Part shown: one piece after another, positions 14,369 through 15,215 of the stretch | Numbering within the stretch: the stretch's first letter is position 1 | How the letters are laid out: each line of letters starts with the position of its first letter | Assembly: GCA_913040875.1 (NCBI GenBank) | Contig: CAJWHX010000034.1 | Coordinates: 1 to 15,215, forward strand | Direction of reading: 5' to 3' | Length of the DNA: 15,215 nt | From: an uncultured Pseudomonadota bacterium | Lineage (GTDB): Bacteria > Myxococcota > UBA796 | Program-made: the position numbers and the translations under genes | Notes under the pieces: generated by a model | Database searches by the model: none | The model's input: only the letters and a program-made list of their open reading frames with translations | Told to the model about the DNA's origin: nothing

Positions 14369-15215
14369 TCACTGCAACATGCTATCTGCAGGGGTCAGAT
14401 AAATTCGGAAAATGGAACCCTTTCCCACTTGAGACCGCAATTCAAATCTAATTCCAGTGCGTTCAAGAAGCGTTTTAACGATGGCAAGTCCGAGACCTGT
14501 TCCACCCACTTGCCTCGAGCGACTCTTGTCTACACGGAAGAATCGTTCAAAGATTCTTTTTTGATTCGTTGGCGATATACCTTCTCCCAAATCAATCACT
14601 TCAAGCTGAACATATCCATCTCTAAGTGCGGCACGAACGGTAACCAATTGATGTTCAAAACTATATTTCACTGCATTTTCGACGAAATTTCCAATGATAT
14701 GATTGAGAGCATCTCGATTGCTGAACACGCGAATATTCTCAGAAATGAACACCAAAAATGAAATGTCTTTTCCCTCTGCACGAACACGCTGTTTGTCCAC
14801 ACACTCTTGAACGACACCCTGCAACACCAAATCCTCCATTGGTAGAGGACCATCATTCGCTTCAATCTTTGACAAGGTCAAAAGGTCCTCAAACAAATTG
14901 TTGAGTCGTATCGCATTTCGATGAATGGCTTGAATCATCATTTGATGCTCTTCTGACAATGCGCTTTGATCATCGATCATCATCTGAGCAAAACCAGCAA
15001 TCGAGGTTGTTGGTGTACGAAGTTCATGAGAAACGTTGGCAACAAACTCACGTTGAGATCGTTCCAACCTCTTTGCTTGCGTAATGTCTTCCAAAATAAT
15101 TAGTCGACCTTCGACTTCATCCGTTTCAACATTCTTGAGGACTGTTGAAGTCGCTTTTAAGACACTGTTTCCATAAGAAAACTCCGTGTTCAAAACTTGT
15201 TTATCCTCCTTCGTT
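14369..15215 (-). CDS. PhoR-like sensor histidine kinase (partial, N-terminus beyond window)
   Basis: The C-terminal 282 or so residues of a sensor histidine kinase. The frame stays open to the right edge with no stop, so a TTG at 15193 is not taken as the real start. The visible part begins within a PAS-like domain (ending IILEDITQAKRLERSQ). It continues with the dimerisation domain bearing the phospho-acceptor in FVANVSHELRTP (His codon at 15026-15028). The ATPase domain follows with NFVENAVKYS (N box), DLGEGIS (G1), RIFERFFRVDKSRS (F box) and GGTGLGLAIVK (G2), all intact, so it should be active. The FVANVSHELRTP arrangement just after the PAS domain is typical of PhoR (phosphate sensing), but many related kinases share it. 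No response regulator is in the window. It is followed after 10 bases by the kinase/SUMF1 gene. Confidence 0.93.
   Translation of the reverse strand, partial: TKEDKQVLNTEFSYGNSVLKATSTVLKNVETDEVEGRLIILEDITQAKRLERSQREFVANVSHELRTPTTSIAGFAQMMIDDQSALSEEHQMMIQAIHRNAIRLNNLFEDLLTLSKIEANDGPLPMEDLVLQGVVQECVDKQRVRAEGKDISFLVFISENIRVFSNRDALNHIIGNFVENAVKYSFEHQLVTVRAALRDGYVQLEVIDLGEGISPTNQKRIFERFFRVDKSRSRQVGGTGLGLAIVKTLLERTGIRFELRSQVGKGSIFRIYLTPADSMLQ

Noticed and set aside
15191..15193. TTG as the start codon of the histidine kinase
   Set aside because: The frame remains open to the window edge, and the visible PAS-like region would be truncated by starting here. The gene most likely begins beyond the window.
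1..15215. Phage, insertion sequence, CRISPR or defence system
   Set aside because: No transposase, integrase, capsid, nuclease or Cas-type product, and no regularly spaced repeats, were seen. All but one of the genes fall into flagellar or signalling families.

Overview
The window is a flagellar gene block read almost entirely from the minus strand, plus a small signalling locus at its right-hand end. Reading in the direction of transcription (right to left), 15 genes run from 11546 to the left edge: fliJ, a ylxF/motE-like gene, fliK, flgD, flgE, motA, motB, fliL, fliM, fliN, fliO, fliP, fliQ, fliR and flhB (cut by the left edge). Most are separated by 60 bases or fewer. Several are translationally coupled: motA/motB and fliN/fliO share one base of a TAATG, and fliR/flhB overlap by 11 bases. 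This looks like one long transcript, probably starting from a candidate promoter at 11590-11618, with a second strong-looking candidate promoter just upstream of flgE (8298-8325).

Together these genes build the hook (FlgE, its cap FlgD, its length ruler FliK), the export gate (FliO, FliP, FliQ, FliR, FlhB) with the export chaperone FliJ, the switch ring (FliM, FliN), and the motor stator (MotA, MotB, with FliL). The most unusual member is FliM. It has no recognisable N-terminal CheY-docking peptide (the LSQxEID-type motif), and neither does FliN.

To the right is a tight two-gene minus-strand unit: a PhoR-like sensor histidine kinase (cut by the right edge), then a 715-residue membrane protein. 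That protein joins a Hanks-type Ser/Thr kinase domain inside the cell to a formylglycine-generating-enzyme-like (SUMF1-type) domain outside it. Its kinase motifs are degenerate and the outer domain lacks the catalytic cysteines of true formylglycine-generating enzymes, so it looks like a sensor rather than an enzyme of sulfatase maturation. Between this unit and fliJ lies one plus-strand gene for a small protein with a basic N-terminus, a long acidic Ser/Thr/Ala-rich linker and a C-terminal four-cysteine zinc ribbon. I do not recognise its family.

The organism is a flagellated bacterium with moderate GC, probably with a Gram-negative envelope. The kinase/SUMF1 fusion next to a motAB-containing flagellar operon fits the former Deltaproteobacteria (Myxococcota, Bdellovibrionota and relatives) best. 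That placement is inference only. No RNA genes, insertion sequences, CRISPR arrays or prophage genes were seen.
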